A program made the translations under genes and the position numbers. DNA of 37,640 nucleotides from Thiobacillus sp. (GTDB taxonomy: Bacteria; Pseudomonadota; Gammaproteobacteria; Burkholderiales; Thiobacillaceae). Shown here in pieces: positions 35,641 to 37,640 of this stretch. The notes beneath the pieces were generated by a model. It was not told where the DNA came from, ran no database searches, and saw only the letters and a list, made by a program, of their open reading frames with translations. How positions within the stretch are numbered: the stretch's first letter is position 1; each line of letters opens with the position of its first letter. Where the stretch lies: positions 1 to 37,640 of the forward strand of contig NZ_JANJXQ010000026.1 of assembly GCF_024708915.1 (NCBI RefSeq). The letters run 5' to 3'.

Positions 35641-35676
35641 CCCTCGCCCGCAAGCGGGAGAGGGCGGGGAGAGGGA
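35641..35676. repeat. REP-like palindromic repeat in the tolQ-tolR gap
   Basis: The stretch beginning CCCTCGCCCGCAAGCGGGAG and continuing as AGGGCGGGGAGAGGG has an imperfect palindrome (CTCGCCCGC / GCGGGAGAG). It belongs to the widespread class of CCCTCTCCCGC-type intergenic repeats of proteobacteria. Whether other copies exist in this genome cannot be told here; I do not see another in the window. Confidence 0.6.
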
Positions 35677-35732
35677 ACGGACATGGCAATCTGTACCTTC
35701 TTCGTTTCTGATTGCACCAGCGCCATGTCCGT
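35677..35732. repeat. Long inverted repeat directly after tolQ
   Basis: Two perfect 11-bp arms, ACGGACATGGC (35677-35687) and GCCATGTCCGT (35722-35732), face each other across 34 bases. With a 6-base insertion the pairing extends by another six (GCAATC / GATTGC). The outer arm touches the last base of the tolQ stop codon. Confidence 0.6.
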
Positions 35733-36424
35733 CAGACCGCCTTGGTCGCCTGCCGCTGCAGGATGTTGGAAAACTCCTCCATGAAGCTTTCCATGCGGTT
35801 GGCCAGGCGGTCGATGTCGTGGGTGTAGCGGTTGTAGCCGACCACCGCGGGGATCGCGGCGAACAGGCCCATCGCGGTGGCGATCAGCGCTTCGGCGATG
35901 CCAGGGGCGACCTGCGCAAGGGTGGCCTGGGCGACGCTCGACAGCCCCATGAATGCGATCATGATGCCCCACACCGTGCCGAACAGGCCGACGTAGGGCG
36001 ACACCGAACCGACGGTGGCGAGAAACGACAGGTGCGATTCCAGTCCGTCGAGTTCGCGCTGGTAGGTGGCGCGCATGGCGCGGCGGGTGCCGTCGACGAT
36101 GACGTTGAGCGACAGGCCGGTCTGCCGCCGCAGTTTCGTGAACTCGCGAAAACCGGCCTCGAAGATGCGCTCCATTTCGCCCGCATCCTCGCGTTCGGCG
36201 GCCACCCGCTGGTACATGGCGTTGATGTCGCCGCCGCCCCAGAATTCGCGCTCGAAACGGTCGGTCATGCGCTGCGCGCGCTTCAGCGCGAACAGCTTGA
36301 TGAAAATGAACCACCAGGACATCAGCGATGCGCCCAGCAGCAGCGCCATGACGATCTGCACCGGCAGCGAAGCGTTGAGGACGAGGTGGAACAGCGAGAG
36401 GTCTTGGCTGAGTTCGGGATTCAC
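35732..36424 (-). CDS. tolQ: Tol-Pal system protein TolQ
   Basis: The 230-residue protein is an ExbB/TolQ homologue with three membrane helices: one N-terminal (VQIVMALLLGASLMSWWFIF), and two in the C-terminal half (LATVGSVSPYVGLFGTVWGI, PGIAEALIATAMGLFAAIPA). The conserved motor segment GLFGTVWGIM is intact. TolQ and TolR form the inner-membrane proton channel that energises Tol-Pal during outer-membrane constriction. Its start overlaps ybgC by four bases (ATGA). Confidence 0.96.
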   Translation of the reverse strand: MNPELSQDLSLFHLVLNASLPVQIVMALLLGASLMSWWFIFIKLFALKRAQRMTDRFEREFWGGGDINAMYQRVAAEREDAGEMERIFEAGFREFTKLRRQTGLSLNVIVDGTRRAMRATYQRELDGLESHLSFLATVGSVSPYVGLFGTVWGIMIAFMGLSSVAQATLAQVAPGIAEALIATAMGLFAAIPAVVGYNRYTHDIDRLANRMESFMEEFSNILQRQATKAV

Positions 36425-36822
36425 GTCGCTTGGGTCAGGGCTTGAAGTAGGGGCGCAGGCATTTTAACGGCTTTGAAGCGTACCGCATCGACGCAGGCGA
36501 GCGTCACGACGGCCTCTGCCAGACGGGTTGGGCCGCGCAGAAGTTCCTGCCGCACGCTGAGGCTGGCACGTCCGGCCTCGTGCAGCGCGACCGACACATC
36601 GAGCTGGTCGTTGAAGCGCGCCGGCGACAGATAATCGATTTCCACCCGCCGCACCACGAACACCACCCCCGCCTCGGCGCGCAGCACGTCCTGCTCGAAT
36701 CCCTGCGCACGCAGCCATTCCGAGCGCGCACGTTCCATGAATCTGAGGTAGTTGGCGTAATACACCACACCGCCGGCGTCGGTGTCTTCCCAGTACACGC
36801 GCACCGGCCAGACAAACGCCAT
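36421..36822 (-). CDS. ybgC: Tol-Pal-associated acyl-CoA thioesterase YbgC
   Basis: The 133-residue hot-dog-fold thioesterase has the family motif RVYWEDTDAGGVVYYANYLR (catalytic Asp in DTDAGG) and FMERARSEWLRAQG. YbgC hydrolyses short-chain acyl-CoA thioesters and is linked genetically to tol-pal. It starts two bases after the ruvB stop and overlaps tolQ by four bases, so ruvB, ybgC and tolQ are expected on one transcript. Confidence 0.95.
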   Translation of the reverse strand: MAFVWPVRVYWEDTDAGGVVYYANYLRFMERARSEWLRAQGFEQDVLRAEAGVVFVVRRVEIDYLSPARFNDQLDVSVALHEAGRASLSVRQELLRGPTRLAEAVVTLACVDAVRFKAVKMPAPLLQALTQAT

Positions 36823-36824
36823 GC

Positions 36825-37640
<816 letters not shown>

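Noticed and set aside
35607..35726. Small frame after tolQ reading MALVQSETKKVQIAMSVPSP on the minus strand
   Set aside because: Its end is the usual translation of a REP-type repeat (PRPLPLAGEG); I see it as the repeat, not a gene.

Overview
The window is a GC-rich chromosomal segment of a betaproteobacterium, probably a chemolithotrophic or sulfur-metabolising member of the Nitrosomonadales/Thiobacillaceae type. That placement is inferred. It rests on the ruvB-ybgC-tolQRAB-pal-cpoB-queE-queC order, a DsrC-family protein, a periplasmic DsrE-like protein, an AF1514-family protein, a phosphoribulokinase-family protein, and many c-di-GMP and oxygen-sensing proteins. Both edges cut genes: an MFS transporter on the left and ruvB on the right.

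Left part (1-7.7 kb): a truncated HcaT-like MFS transporter; a flavin pair (flavin reductase and dodecin); a frameshifted gene remnant; a DsrC/TusE homologue that keeps only one of the two family cysteines; a diguanylate cyclase overlapping a MinD/ParA ATPase, convergent with an HDOD protein; then a redox/sulfur-flavoured group (DUF1059, ferredoxin-reductase-like flavoprotein, AF1514 family, secreted DsrE-like protein).

Middle part (7.7-26.4 kb): a DUF2238 membrane protein; an OmpA-type porin with a clear terminator; a 47-residue Lys/Glu-rich protein; an orphan TrpB2; a secreted cupredoxin-DUF1571-SRPBCC gene run; divergent CBS-GGDEF and EAL-HDOD genes; tex; yceI; a membrane protein followed by a stand-alone flavodiiron-type metallo-beta-lactamase protein; a lipase-like hydrolase; a small exported protein preceded by a near-consensus sigma-54 promoter with an IHF site; an unrecognised membrane protein; and a membrane-bound diguanylate cyclase.

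Right part (26.4-37.6 kb): a bacteriohemerythrin; a phosphoribulokinase with an altered P-loop and active site; a complete IS4-family (IS10-like) insertion sequence with 23-bp perfect terminal inverted repeats; tRNA-Lys(UUU) with promoter and terminator; and a minus-strand run from ruvB through ybgC, tolQ, tolR, tolA, tolB, pal and cpoB to queE and queC. A palindrome-rich 128-base block interrupts the run between tolQ and tolR.

Functionally the window combines envelope maintenance (Tol-Pal, OmpA), queuosine precursor synthesis, second-messenger control (three cyclases with intact GGEEF and inhibitory sites, one EAL-HDOD and one HDOD protein), and oxygen/redox handling (hemerythrin, flavodiiron domain, cupredoxin, flavin enzymes). 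I see no CRISPR array, prophage or integrated plasmid. The best candidates for something undescribed are the sigma-54-controlled small exported protein (23.2-23.8 kb), the altered phosphoribulokinase, and the palindromic insert inside the tol operon.
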